Of a DNA stretch of 64,000 bases, positions 1 to 11,934 are shown piece by piece. This DNA is from Myxocyprinus asiaticus (Eukaryota; Chordata; Actinopteri; Cypriniformes; Catostomidae), in assembly GCF_019703515.2 (NCBI RefSeq), contig NC_059358.1, positions 46,510,594 through 46,574,593 on the forward strand. Direction: 5' to 3'. The first letter of the stretch is position 1, and every line of letters begins with the position of its first letter. The notes beneath the pieces are model-generated. The model ran no database searches. It was not told the origin of the DNA and saw only the letters and a list, made by a program, of their open reading frames with translations. The position numbers were made by a program, and so were the translations under genes.

Positions 1-898
1 GGCATCTATGCTAATATTATTCAATTTGTTTCCCTGTCTCAACCTCGGGACTCCTATCCTGAGGTCATCAGAGCCGGCTGGATCCAGCTCCATTCCTGCT
101 TTGTGTTGGACTCAACTGCTATGCATCGCTGAGTGATGATGACTAATAGCAGCCGGTGCCAGCCAAACATCACTTCAGTCTATTACGATGGACTTCAGAG
201 GATGAACTGATGCAACTCCAACCATAAGACATGGGATACTTCATATGCCATTGCCTGAACCTTGGACTTAGGATAGACCTCACCGAAATCACTGGCCAGG
301 TTGAACCTCTATGCACCTAACTGATCTCTGCCTACATCACCTTGGTCTAATAATGGACTACACTCTTGATATGGAATACATAGACTATCAATTAATTGCC
401 AACAAAACCCTTCATCAGCCAACTAACAAGGACAATTGCATCTATGTGAACTTCTGCAGTTAATCCAGGATGGACTTCAAAGATATTAGTCATTAATCTT
501 ACAGTTCATACAAAATCTTTGTTTAAATACTGACCCTTAACAATTAGTTTAATAATTTTAAACCATGACTTGCACTATACATAAGTAATATTGGCATTAT
601 ATTCATGATGTTAGCCAGAAGGGAACTGGCCTGCACAGTGAGCCTGGTTTCTTCTGAGGTTATTTTTCTCCATTAACCAACATCTTATGGAGTTTTGTGT
701 TCCTTGCCACTTGCCTCACTGGGGTTATAAATACAATTATTATTTAATTACTTATTTTAAACACAATTCACAATCATATTTGTGACATTATAGATATTAC
801 AGTTTAATTTTGTGTTAATGCATGATCTTCTGTAAAGCTGCTTTGAAACGATGTGTGTTTTGAAAGGCGCTATACAAATAAAAATGACTTGACTATAG
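1..898 (+). repeat. Dispersed fish repeat, 3' part of a longer unit
   Basis: No long reading frame is present. The right end carries a phrase, 'aggcgctatacaaataaa', followed by a gacttgact tail. I recognise this from memory as the end of a very abundant dispersed repeat in carp-like fish. An upstream stretch near 600-740 (ttagccagaaggg, tccttgccac, cactggggtt) belongs to the same unit. The window starts inside it, so its left end is not seen. I do not know its class; it could be the tail of a retroelement or a non-autonomous element. Confidence 0.45.
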
Positions 899-1587
899 TA
901 AAAGTGTTTTAATGTCATAAGATAGCAATTTGTGAAGAACAGGGCGAAAATTAGCCCTGAACATTACCCCTTCAGACTCCCTATATAGAAATTGCTGGCA
1001 AGAGTAAAAAGAAACAATATAGAGTTAGATTATAAATCTAATAAATTCACTGTGTATTATGCAGATGTATACAATGGGTTTGAAAATGCTTTTATAATAG
1101 AGTGAGCAAGCAGAGTGTCACTTTTGTAGGCCAGTGATTTTAATTCCCAGCAAACACAACACAAGGGATAATTACAGCATAACACATATACAGTATAATA
1201 ACATTTATTTTGAATAAAAGGCAGAAAGTCTTATTTGACTAAAGAGAACATAAACAGTTTGTTGATGAGTTGAGATGCAATGTATTAATATCCATTCCAT
1301 TTATTGCATTGCTTTTTAACTGACAATTTCCCAGTTACCAGTAGGATTAAATATTGCATGGCATATAAATATGTAAGGGTTCAGATATACTGTAGTATTG
1401 TGGGTTTTTTTCCTTACTTCAGTTTGCTTTTTAAATGAATTGCCATGCCTTCAGATATTAACCCACTTTAAGCTGCTGACGTCATATAATTTGCAGATGA
1501 TTGTAAACATTTACAGTTTTACAGTATGTAATTTTTCCAGGGATAGATTTCAACATGTTCACAAGTTCATTTGATTTATGATGATGA
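899..1587. other. AT-rich spacer, nothing recognised
   Basis: AT-rich sequence without a long frame, clear terminal repeats or recognisable protein similarity on either strand. It ends at the TA target dinucleotide of the Tc1 element. Confidence 0.5.
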
Positions 1588-1589
1588 TA

Positions 1590-3226
1590 CAGTGCATCCG
1601 GAAAGTATTCACAGCGCTTCACTTTTTCCACATTGTGTTATGTTACAGCCTTATTCCAAAATGGATTAAATTCAATATTTTCCACAAACATTCTACAAAC
1701 AATACCCCATAATGACAACGTGAAAGAAGTTTGTTTGAAATCTTTGCAAATTTATTAAAAATAAAAAATGAAAAAAAAAATCACATGTACATAAGTATTC
1801 ACAGCCTTTGCCATGACACTCTAAATTGAGCTCAGGTGCATCCTGTTTCCACTGATCATCCTTGAGATGTTTCTACAACTTGATTGGAGTCCACCTGTGA
1901 TAAATTCAGTTGATTGGACATGATTTGGAAAGGCACACACCTGTCTATATAAGGTCCCACAGTTAACAGTGCATGTCAGAGCACAAACTAAGCCATGAAG
2001 TCCAAGGAATTATCTGTAGACCTCCGAGACAGGATTGTATCGAGGCACAGATCTGGGGAAGGGTACAGAAAAATGTCTGCAGCATTGAAGGTCCCAATGA
2101 GCACAGTGGCCTCCATCATCCATAAATGGAAGAAGTTTGGAACCACCAGGTCTCTTCCTAGAGCTGGCCGCCCGGCCAAACTGAGCGATCGGGGGAGAAG
2201 GGCCTTAGTCAGGGAGGTGACCAAGAACCCGATGGTCACTCTGACAGAGCTCCAGCATTTCTCTGTGGAGAGAGGAGAACCTTCCAGAAGAACAACCATC
2301 TCTGCAGCACTCCACCGATCAGGCCTGTATGGTAGAGTGGCCAGACGGAAGCCACTCCTCAGTAAAAGACACATGACAGCCTGCCTGGAGGACTCTCAGA
2401 CCATGAGAAACAAAATTCTCTGGTCTGATGAAACAAAGATTGAACTCTTTGGCCTGAATGGCAAGCGTCATGTCTGGAGGAAACCAGGCACCGCTCATCA
2501 CCTGGCCAATACCATCCCTACAGTGAAGCATGGTGGTGCCAGCATCATGCTGTGGGGATGTTTTTCAGTGGCAGGAACTGGGAGACTAGTCAGGATCAAG
2601 GGAAAGATGAATGCAGCAGTGTACAGAGACATCCTTGATGAAAACCTGCTCCAGGGTGCTCTGGACCTCAGACTGGGGCGAAGGTTCATCTTCCAACAGG
2701 ACAGCGACCCTAAGCACACAGCCAAGATAACAAAGGAGTGGCTCCGGGACAACTCTGTGAATGTCCTTGAGTGGCCCAGCCAGAGCCCAGACTTGAAACC
2801 GATTGAACATCTCTGGAGAGATCTGAAAATGGCTGTGCACTGACGCTCCCCATCCAACCTGATGGAGCTTGAGAGGTCCTGCAAAGATGAATGGGAGAAA
2901 CTGCCCAAAAATAGGTGTGCCAAGCTTGTAGCATTATACTCCAAAAGACTTGAGGCTGTAATTGGTGCCAAAGGTGCTTCAACAAAGTATTGAGCAAAGG
3001 CTGTGAATACTTATGTACATGTGATTTTTTTTTTCTTTTTTTTTTTAGTTTTTTCTTTTTAAAAAATTTGCAAAGATTTCAAACAAACTTCTTTCACGTT
3101 GTCATTATGGGGTATTGTTTGTAGAATTTTGAGGAAAATAATTAATTTAATCCATTTTGGAATAAGGCTATAACATAACAAAATGTGGAAAAAGTGAAGC
3201 GCTGTGAATACTTTCCGGATGCACTG
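1590..3226 (+). mobile_element. Tc1/mariner DNA transposon, 1637 bp
   Basis: The element is bounded by TA dinucleotides at 1588-1589 and 3227-3228, the standard Tc1/mariner target duplication. It starts cagtgcatccggaaagtatt, and the reverse complement of that end closes it. Long inverted terminal repeats of roughly 220 bp (about 1590-1812 and 2994-3226) flank one transposase frame. The right arm has diverged in its A/T tract. Arms this long with internal repetition recall the IR/DR class of fish Tc1 elements (family knowledge). The arms match closely apart from that tract, so the insertion looks young relative to most elements here. Confidence 0.95.
1995..2993 (+). pseudogene. Tc1 transposase, one premature stop
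   Basis: A cut-and-paste transposase that would bind the terminal repeats and excise and insert the element at TA sites. The open part is 282 codons (1995-2843). An N-terminal paired-like helix-turn-helix region occupies residues 1-55, and a GRPAKLS motif typical of the DNA-binding linker lies at 58-64. The DDE catalytic domain shows D145 (WSDETK), D236 (QQDSDPKHT) and E271 (PIEHLW). The D236-E271 spacing is 34 residues, so this is DD34E and the triad is intact. A TGA at 2841-2843 ends the frame early. The same frame continues to a second stop at about 2993, giving the usual C-terminus, so the TGA is probably a decayed arginine codon. A short in-frame deletion before D145, about seven residues against my memory of the family, is likely. 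Probably inactive. Confidence 0.92.
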
Positions 3227-3228
3227 TA

Positions 3229-4365
3229 AAGGTAAAGTGACAGCAATGAAGTAAAATAAAATATGAGATAATCTATAGGATGAGAGCAATAAAAGTATAC
3301 TAGTTTGATTTGCAGTTCAAAGTGTCAGGTCTCAAGCACAAGAACCAACTAAAGTGGTAAGTTTCACCACGCATGCTCTCTGTTGAGCAAACCGTAATTG
3401 GATGATAGGCTTCCCCATAGGGCAGGGAAAAACTTTGCATGAACAGTTTATTCAAGTAGTAAAGAATATCTATAATGTTCATGTAACTTAATCAGGAGCA
3501 TTGTGGGCAAAAGGTGTCCATAGCACCAATATAATTTCCTCTATTTCAAAGGCTGAGGCCAAACTACATGTGAACTGAATAGGAAAGCCTACATTTTTCA
3601 GGCCAAACAAAGGGCTGGACATGCCTACACTAAATTTGAATGGGCTCCAAAAGAGTTTTAAAAGTGAATTTGCACAGTGATGCATTCTGTGGTTGCAGAC
3701 TTATTTATATACCACAAGTGAACTAAATCTGGCAGAGTTACAAATTCCTTCCCAGTGACTCAACTATTTGAAGTGGGCAGCAGAGTGAGACGGAGTGCGC
3801 ATGTGCTTAAAACAGTGCCGCTCTAGGCAAATATAGTGGAACTGGTTCCAACACAACACACACTGGTATTTTTTTTTTCTTTTCTTTTTGGAATCGGGGG
3901 TGCTGGAACACCGTGTGAGGTGCCAGAATGGATACACGCCCTGCTTCTGTCAAAGAAATGCAAATAAATATAGAGAGATACAGAGAGACTGAGTGTGGGT
4001 GGTTGCAAGTATGTGGGAGTCCTTGACTTGTGGCTGGAGATCCATTCAATGAATTGGCCCTGTAGGATCCTTGCATGTTGAGGCATTGACTTGGATGTGT
4101 AATTCATTGTTAGAGGTTCTCAGAAGACTTTAAGCTCTATTATGGTGGGCAGTTTTACAGTGTGGGTGCGACTAATGCCACAAGATTATTTTTTTTTATT
4201 TTAATTATTTAAAGAGTAAGAAAACTTCATTGTGGATTGTTGACATGAAATACTTTTGGGAAGTGACGTCTTCTGGTGACGTTAAACTCCATCTGACACT
4301 ACTTGAAACAACATTTTTCAAATTCTTTTATAACTACATGGAATATTTATAAAAGTTACAAATAA
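3229..4365. other. Intergenic spacer, nothing recognised
   Basis: Several short frames occur on the minus strand, but none has a recognisable domain, and their composition follows the local AT-richness and a poly-T/C tract near 3869-3890. No paired terminal repeats were found. Confidence 0.45.
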
Positions 4366-4367
4366 TA

Positions 4368-4939
4368 GGTGTGTTCGACTTGAACTGCATCTCGATTTGA
4401 CAATTGGTGAGATCTGCCAGTTGCAGCTGGGGTCATCTGTTGAACCTACACCGGTCACGGCAGATCACGTAATGTTTGTTTTCTTTATTACAGACGAAGT
4501 GGAATTCAGGTTTGAATTTTACATAAAATAACCAGAAACATTGCTTTTTTGAAAAGGTCATGTGCTGCTTAATACAGTGCCTGTTGTGTGTACAAGAAGA
4601 AAGTCCAATAAAAGCCTGTATTATTTTAATACCAATAAAGGAGTCAGTATGTGAAGTATGCATTTGCGAATGCAGCCCATGAAACGTGTAACCATTGTCA
4701 CGTTGTGAGTCTGGCCAATCGTGAATAAGCTGTGTCATCATACAGAGCTTGTGCAGCTCCTCTGAAGCAACTGCAGCAGCTGAGCTGCTCTCGAATCACT
4801 CACGAGGTACTTTGATGGCATCCCGTCATGGTGACGTGGCGGTGGCTCCAGTTCAAGTCAGACAATTTCTAACCAACATGCACTGCTTAAAGCCCAGCAC
4901 TAATCGGTCTGTGCAGTGCTGCATGAAATCGAACATACC
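4368..4939. mobile_element. Candidate MITE with short inverted ends and TA duplication
   Basis: The left end reads ggtgtgttcgactt. The right end is the inverted form cgaacatacc, preceded by gaaat. The two termini agree at 12 of the first 14 positions, and the same dinucleotide, TA, flanks both sides (4366-4367 and 4940-4941). Nothing inside resembles a transposase. The short frame at 4749-4973 has no recognised domain. The terminus recalls PIF/Harbinger or ISL2EU-like elements, but the assignment is weak. Confidence 0.5.
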
Positions 4940-5214
4940 TAACGTGTCATGCGGCAGGACCATTTTAAGTTAAGGTTGTTTGTGACCCAAGAAATGTAAC
5001 AGTTTCATAATATATATTCACAATTCCATGAATCATATTTTTAAGAATATTTTGTTTCTATATAATTTTACTATCACATCAATAGAGCTAATAGGACTTG
5101 ATGTTTCAGTCCCTATGGTAATTTGGCACTCTCAATGTTGGCAGTGGGATTGGAAAAGGAAAGGGAGGGTACGTACGTCATTGGGGTCATCAGGTGGTCA
5201 CCCTCCTTCTTTGA

Positions 5215-6415
5215 TGTTTTGTTGATAAGCCCACGACAGCTCCAGAGGGCTCAACGGTGATACCTGGTGTCCCAGGTACACCCCCCTCAGTTCCATACTC
5301 TCCAGTTTTCATCTTGCACCCCAATTGTTGTCTTTCCTTTTAATCCAAATCCAATTGCTGCTTTTTTCTGCTGCATTTAACATGGACTTGATTGCTTGTT
5401 AAATGGAGTGACCCCTCACCCCCATCTTCTTCAATAGACTGATAGTAGATGTAGCAACAAATCCCCTGCATCCCACTTCTACAGGGAAAATCTTGGTCTT
5501 TCAGATGTTCAGTTGCCAGTTCAGAGTATTTAGTCTTTTTCCTCTCATAAGCTTCTTCAACACAGTCTTCCCATGTTACTGTCAATTCCACAATGTATGC
5601 TAGCATGGCTGTTGTGGACCACAGGACCATGTCTGGGGGAAATACAAGCTTTTTTCCAAATCCACATCCATTTTCCAATCCTGAGTAACCTCCAGAATGC
5701 TTGCATCCTTTGATGTTATATGGTGCTCTGGAGGTTGGCCTGCTGGTACAAATGGTGTGATGTGGACATTTCCTGCCGATGTTTGTGGGAAAGCATTTGT
5801 GGTGGCTCTCCTCTGTTCCAAGATTGATGCTAGCTGTCTGAGAACTTGGTTATGCCACCAAGTGTAACAACATTGGGTGAGGCTCGTAGTGCATCCTGTT
5901 AAAATGTGCCTTAGTGATGCATGTGCTTAATAAAGAGAGCAAGCAGTGTCTTCTCCCCACCACTGCTTCAGGTTCTGGAGTGTGGGTAGGAGGTCATAAG
6001 TGGCTCTGATGACAAAGCTTAATCGAGATCCCTCCATCTCCCAGATGTCCCACCAGCTGAGTTTCCTCTTTTCCAGGCTCTCTCAGTTAGTCCACTGGCC
6101 CTGCTTGGTCATTGCGACGGCCTTGGCATGTCGCTCTGCCTCCTCCTGTCTTCTCACCTCCTCTGCTATGAGCCATCTCTTCTGCACTGATGTTGACTTG
6201 TGCCATTGAGGAACTTTTGGGATGATCCCGAGACCGGATCTCCCATGTTGGACTTGGCCAACCACATCCCTGAAGTGAAAAGTAGACTTAGCATTCTGAA
6301 CAGCTTTAGATGGAGTCCACTTCCTACCCGTTGCCACATGGGTGGCCGCTGTTCGAATAACAGTATCTTCAGATTCAGTGAGTGTCATGATCAACCTTGC
6401 TTTAGTGCATTTGAT
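5215..6415 (-). pseudogene. 3' end of a LINE pol with restriction-like endonuclease
   Basis: Read on the minus strand in three frames, this is one decayed protein. It begins near 6410 with a basic segment (TGRKW, then VVGQVQHGRSGLG and VPQWHK). It continues through RATYDLLPTLQNL near 5995 and a cysteine/histidine-rich stretch (about 5880-5940). It ends in an endonuclease-like domain at 5570-5660 (FPPDMVLWS, then VELTVTWED, a PD...E/D-type core) and a GCRGFVATST motif near 5455. Stops occur at about 6083 (TGA), 5927 (TAA) and 5403 (TAA), and there is a frameshift near 5650. The order matches the C-terminus of site-specific-type LINEs (R2/NeSL/HERO-like) as I remember them. The reverse transcriptase itself is missing, so this is a fragment. 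Confidence 0.6.
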
Positions 6416-6548
6416 ATCTATTGCCTTATTTATTACAAGAAGATTGAGTACTATATTTATAAAATTGACTTCTACATTATGTTGATTTTCTGCACACCAA
6501 TAGTGAATTATCAGAATCCCAAATGCATGTACGCATACATATTATATA

Positions 6549-8047
6549 TAGGGATGCCTTGTTGTGAGTTTTTGACGGTGAGATTACTGTCTGAGAAAAA
6601 ATTGCGGTTAACCGGTTTGAAGATTATTTGCAATTTTTCTTATTATACAGCAGCACTGATGCAAAAAAATGCATATCATATCACAATTGAACGTCTTAGT
6701 TGACATATTTCTGGGGGAAATGTGGACGCTAAGGGCAGACTGACAATCAGAAAACTGATAAATAGACAAAAAATAAATAAGAGGTATACAATAACAGATG
6801 CTCCACGACACCGCTTATGCGCATCCCTAGCTTAGTGATGTGCTTCAATGTAACCAGAGTGCTTCAAAAGTGTGTAAATGTAAGATTATTGTGAACATGA
6901 AGCCCAGTTCAAGGCATCCAACAGTTTTTTCTTCTGCAACAGTTTATTAAAGCAATTCGTTGTCTGTCAGACACCCCAACATAAAGAATCGGCAACAGAC
7001 TCTGTAAAAATACTGTCCACAACACCTTACAAATAAACCTGTGGACTGTGCATAATAATGGGAACATTGCTCATAGCAGGCAATTTAAAGTCCGATAATG
7101 ACTATAATAGACATTTATTGTTGAATGTGGTGAATATTTACAAGCAATGCATTCAATAATAAGGACGATTTAAGACTCAACTTTTCAAAGTTTACTCGCG
7201 ATAGTAAATACACCCAATGCACTGCATGCTGTCAGCACGCTTAAACATTACTACAAAAAGTTGCTTCTTTTAATTCATCACTTTAAAATCACCACAGCCA
7301 AAAATATTAAACTTACTAGTGGAGCATCCTGTCCCATTTGTAGGATGTGTATCTTTAGATGACTTCTCTCAGCATGTTTTACACCCGTCGTATTCAGTCA
7401 GTCATTTAATTGCTTTTTTGGTGGATATGAATCTGGTAGATCGAATTCATCTTTTATATTTTGGAGTTAGCCTCAGTTTCACGTGAATTGCAAGTTCACG
7501 TTCAGCCAAGTTCCATGACTCCTAGCCAAGCACCATGCATCCACCGTACGTAACCATAGCAAAAGCTCCAGTACCCACACATGCACAAGAGTTTTTCACA
7601 TTTAGGCTTACAAAATTTTATAACTCGTTTATATTATATATTTATACATTATTGTGGCAGACAAGCCTCTTGTTTATTGGGAAAGGAGAAAGCAGGAACC
7701 GAATTAACACTTGACAAGACTTTAGTAATAACTTAAAACACTGAACTGCAACATGATAACAGTATGACACACACACACACACAGCTCCGTATGTGTCTCT
7801 CTCTCTCCAGCACTCCCGACTATTCCCCTTATCTCTCTCCCGCTGATCAGGCCACTCAGCACCAGGCGCACACACTCACAGCCCGGCCACACCCTCCTCC
7901 TCATCACAATTATATATATTATTTTTCCCATGTCTAAATAAAGAATTTCACGGTTTTTAACCATGGATTCTAAATTATTGTGGTTAAATTAACAGTGACA
8001 TTTTTAATTGCGGTTAATAGTGAAACCGTATAAATGTGGCATCCCTA
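6549..8047. mobile_element. Non-autonomous hAT-type transposon with 8-bp target duplication
   Basis: The element begins TAGGGATGCC at 6549 and ends with the inverse GGCATCCCTA at 8047. The identical octamer ATTATATA precedes it (6541-6548) and follows it (8048-8055), which is the 8-bp duplication expected of hAT transposases. Both subterminal regions carry scattered gcggttaa / ttaaccg-type motifs. There is no transposase frame, so it would need a transposase in trans. It contains a short CA tract (about 7767-7783) and a CT-rich stretch after it. The octamer is AT-only, but its exact position directly at both termini makes chance unlikely. Confidence 0.8.
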
Positions 8048-8055
8048 ATTATATA

Positions 8056-8199
8056 TGTTATTTGTTCCTAAAGGTGGCGCTGATGTTTCAGTGATTTAAT
8101 TGATTTACATTTGACATTGCTATTTGATGAAGAGGCAACGTGGAAGTAAACTATAGCACAAATACAGGAAAACTCTTGCGGAGATAAAATCTTATATAA
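8056..8199. other. Short spacer before the Rex1/L2-like LINE
   Basis: AT-rich flank with no feature recognised. The exact 5' boundary of the LINE that follows is not fixed and may lie inside this stretch. Confidence 0.3.
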
Positions 8200-9915
8200 T
8201 CAGGCCAAAAACACACTAAGGAAATTAAAGTGGCTAAAAGAAGCTACTCTGAGAAGCTGAAAAACAAGTTTTCAGCTAACGACCCTGCATCGATGTGGAG
8301 AGTGCTGAAAGACATTACTAACTTCAAGACAGCATCCCCCAACACTGTAGGGAACCAACAACTGGCTGACGACTTGAATGTGTTTTACTGTTGATTTGAA
8401 AAGCCCAGTCTCACACCCCACACCCGCTCTGACCTTCACTTCACACAAACACCGACACCTCCTGCAACCACCCTCCTCGCCTCCCTCCCTGCTACTCAAT
8501 CTGCACTTAAAACCTGTGAAGAGAAGGTGGGCCGGATCTTCCGGAAACAAAAGACAAGGAAAGCACAGGGCCCAGACTTTGCTTATAGAGCAAACAGGTC
8601 TGTGGATGATGCAGTCAACATGGGATTACATCATATCCTGCAAAATCTAGACAGACCAGGGACATATGCAAGGATCACTTTTTGTGGACTTCAGTTCGGT
8701 TTTCAACATCATCATCCCAGCTCTCATATGGAATAAATTAACCCAGCTCTCTGTTCCCACGTCTATCTGTCAGTGGATCACCAGCTTTCTGACAGACAGG
8801 CAGCAGCTAGTGAGACTGGGGAAATTCACATCCAGCACATGTATGATCATCACTGGTGCCCCCCAGGGATGTGTGCTTTCCCCACTACTCTTCTCCCTGT
8901 ATACCAATGACTATACTGCCAAGGACCCCTCTGTCAAGCTCCTGAAGTTTGCAGATGACACTACTGTCATCGGCCTCATCCAAGATGATGATGAGTCTGC
9001 ATACAGAAGGGAGATTGAATGGCTGGCTCACTGGTGCAGTCATAGCAACCTGGAGCTCAACATGCTGAAAAAAGTGGAGATGATTGTGAACTTTAGGAGG
9101 AACACCCCAACATTGCCCCTGCCCACCATTCTAAACAGCACTGTGGCAGCAGTGGAGTCATTCAGGTTCCTGGGCACTACCATCTCACAGGACCTGAAGT
9201 GGGAGACCCAAATTGACTCCATTGTGAAAAAGGCCCAGCAGAGGTTGTACTTCCTTCACCAGTTGAGGAAGTTTAACATGCCACAGACACTGCTCATCCA
9301 GTTCTACTCAGCAGTCATTGAGTCTGTCCTCTGCACTTCAATAACTGTCTGGTTTGGTTCAGTTATGAAATCAGACATCAGAACACTACAAAGGGCAGTT
9401 CAGACTGCTGAGCGGATTATTGGTTGCCCCTTGCCTTCCCTACAAGAATTGTATGCTTCTAGAGGAAAAGGGCAGATAAAATCACTCTGGACCACACTCA
9501 CCCAGCCCACAACCTTTTTGAACTGTTGCACTGAGCACCAGAACGTCAGTTCCAAGAACAGTTTTTTCCCTCGGGCTATCCATCTCATGAACAGTTAAAA
9601 CTGTTCTATAATTACATGCAATACACATTCTAGTCAATTATATTATTTAACATATCCTACCTCTTCTACCTCTTACATTCCCTTGCACTGTATATAACAG
9701 ATTTGTATTTGTACATACTATATGTATATTTTTTTGTCTTATTGTGTATTTCTGTACATACTTATATTTGTATTTGCTCTTTATTTTTATTCTTTTTTTA
9801 TTATCTCTGTCTTCTTGTTATATTGTTTGTGCACTGGAAGCTTGTGTCACCAAGAAAAATTCCTTGTATGTGGAAGCATACTTGGCAATAAAGCTAATTC
9901 CGATTCTGATATAGT
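8200..9915 (+). mobile_element. Rex1/L2-like LINE, 5'-truncated
   Basis: A Jockey-group LINE insertion. It starts inside the linker between endonuclease and reverse transcriptase and runs to a 3' end typical of these fish LINEs: a T-rich 3' UTR, then tgcactggaagc..., then cttggcaataaagctaattc near 9878-9902. The internal part between the linker and the conserved YRANRSVDDA motif (about 8570-8590) is deleted. I did not find a convincing target duplication. Confidence 0.8.
8285..9598 (+). pseudogene. Rex1/L2-like LINE reverse transcriptase, decayed
   Basis: The polymerase would copy LINE RNA onto nicked target DNA. Three frame segments make it up. 8285-8395 (linker) ends in a TGA. 8527-8670 carries RTRKAQGPD joined directly to FAYRANRSVDDAVNMG, showing an internal deletion of early RT motifs. 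8666-9598 (310 codons) carries VDFSSVFNIIIP (motif A), GAPQGCVLSPLLFSLYT (motif B) and KFADDTTVIG (motif C, FADD). The thumb follows, and the C-terminal tail ends FFPRAIHLMNS. A frameshift lies near 8675. Probably inactive because of the deletion, stop and frameshift. Confidence 0.85.
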
Positions 9916-11020
9916 ACAACACAAGAACAGTATGCTATGGCTATTGCCATGTGGATGTAAAACTGAAATTTAGAAGTTGTACATTTGACAAAATAAATGC
10001 CTGAAAAAATACATATGTGTAACTTAAGTGTAGTATATTTGTAGGTCAATATACTGTATATTTGACAGCAAGTTGCGTCTTATAAACTTTAGCATGGAAG
10101 TAATGATTACCATTCCATAAATTGTTGCGTCATCTTTTAATATATTATCAACATCAAAAACATCAAAACATAACAGAATATATTTTATTCTCTTATGTTT
10201 AGTTTATTTTGACATTATTATTTGTACAATGTTATGCGTCATGTAATGTGTTGAATACCCCTTGTGTATTTTATTGTATATTGTTGGTTTGTGTTAGGTG
10301 GTATTAAATATAGTACTCCCCTCAAACTGTTTTATCAGAACACTATTTCAGTATAATTATAGTGTCCTCATTTTGAATGATCAAATTAGGTTTTACATAT
10401 GTGCTTTGGTTTAGTACATAACAAAAATTGCAATACCTTACACTCATTATGTACCAACAACATGCCTTTGTAATTAATATCTAATCTAAAGATATGTGAA
10501 TTCATGTGAATCAATGTAAGATGTGAAGAACAGGAAAGCTTTATCAAATTATTTTACACTATCATGCAAGGACTTGCTGTCTCAAGATTTCATGCATCAT
10601 GCATATTTGAAGTGTTTAAGTGAATTTAACAAATTTGCTATTTTCAGTCATCAGCTGCCATGTTTAAGTTACACATGGTGACACATGAGATGTAGATCTT
10701 TTTCAGAGACTTCACAGAAATCCTCAACAATGCTAACGTAAAAAGTGCAGAATTTATTTGCAAACCTAGCAGTTGCGTTAGAGCTTTGCATATGCCTTGC
10801 ATGCATCCTTCAGATTTGTTAGCTAATTGTCATTCTGTGAAAACATGGAAGCTCATTATCAAACCCTAAGGCAGTGAACGGAGTTGAGAGAAATGGGCCA
10901 CTTCGTTTGCATAATATTTACCCTAATGTTTTTTTCCATTAGGATAAAACTATCATCTGCATAGTAAAATGGATTTAGGCAAGGAATTCATATCAAGTGA
11001 GAGACACTGTCTCCTCAAGC

Positions 11021-11022
<2 letters not shown>
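9916..11022. other. AT-rich spacer, nothing recognised
   Basis: No long frame, terminal repeat or known repeat tail recognised on either strand. Confidence 0.45.

Positions 11023-11023
<1 letters not shown>

Positions 11024-11079
<56 letters not shown>
11024..11079. repeat. (TA)n microsatellite
   Basis: An uninterrupted run of about 28 TA units, readable directly. Confidence 0.97.
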
Positions 11080-11082
<3 letters not shown>

Positions 11083-11934
11083 CTCATATTTATTTTTATT
11101 CCAAATATATTTGCATATAAATGTTGTTGTCCAAGGGATTAAATACAAATGAGCACATTCTCTCTTTCCAACTGGTTTACTCTTTCACTTTTGCAAATCC
11201 TGCAAAACCTTTGATCTTAACCCATTCTTCAGCATTATTTTGTACATTGTACTTTTCTTAGACAGACTGGCAACAGCGAAAACAGTGATATCTTGGTTAA
11301 ACGGTGATATCTTGAAGAATCTTGAAGCGTCATGAAGTACATGATTAAAACCACTAGAATGTGTTTATCGTAATGGGACTAGCCTAAATTGGAAATGTTA
11401 TTTGTATTTTTTTTTTTATTATTATTATTTCTTTTTGATTGGTTAAAATTAGAAGTCTGGTTGGATGCAGGTATAGAGCATAAAATGAAAGAGGATTTCA
11501 TAGAACATCATTATGCATGACATATAATGACTAGCAACAGCTCATGGGTTGTTTTTCTTGGATTCTTTGCACCTCTGTTTCCTTTCTTTTTCTTTTTTTT
11601 GGTATCTGTGATCGATTTGACTGGGATAAAGGTGTCCTAGTATGCAGGCACTAATTAAAGAATCTGAATGACAGAAAACTAATCTGAAGGAAGATTATTA
11701 CTCTTCATCAGTAAAGAGCTTAGCATGTAAATATGCTGAATTTTCCTGTATTATCTCAGGTGAAGATGAACAAATTTTCTGGATATACCTTTTAACTGGC
11801 ACCCCTTTTTTGAGCACTGGCTTGAAAATGACCTGCACAATCTAAGCCCATTTACCACATAATCTATGTAACAGTCACACACCTGTTTACATGTTTTTGT
11901 TTTTTTTTTCCGTTTTTTTCTCTCTCTATCTTAA
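11080..11934. other. AT-rich spacer, nothing recognised
   Basis: T-rich tracts near 11408-11430 and 11895-11917 but no coding signal. It ends where the I-type LINE frame becomes recognisable. Confidence 0.4.

Noticed and set aside
1988..2997. Several minus-strand frames under the Tc1 transposase
   Set aside because: Shadows of the transposase gene; the catalytic motifs are on the plus strand.
6800..6835. Alternative right end of the hAT-type element (gcgcatccctagc)
   Set aside because: Only nine matching bases and no 8-bp duplication there, whereas the end at 8047 has an exact octamer.
8272..8550. Minus-strand 92-codon frame in the Rex1/L2-like LINE
   Set aside because: Opposite strand to the recognised LINE linker coding; no domain.
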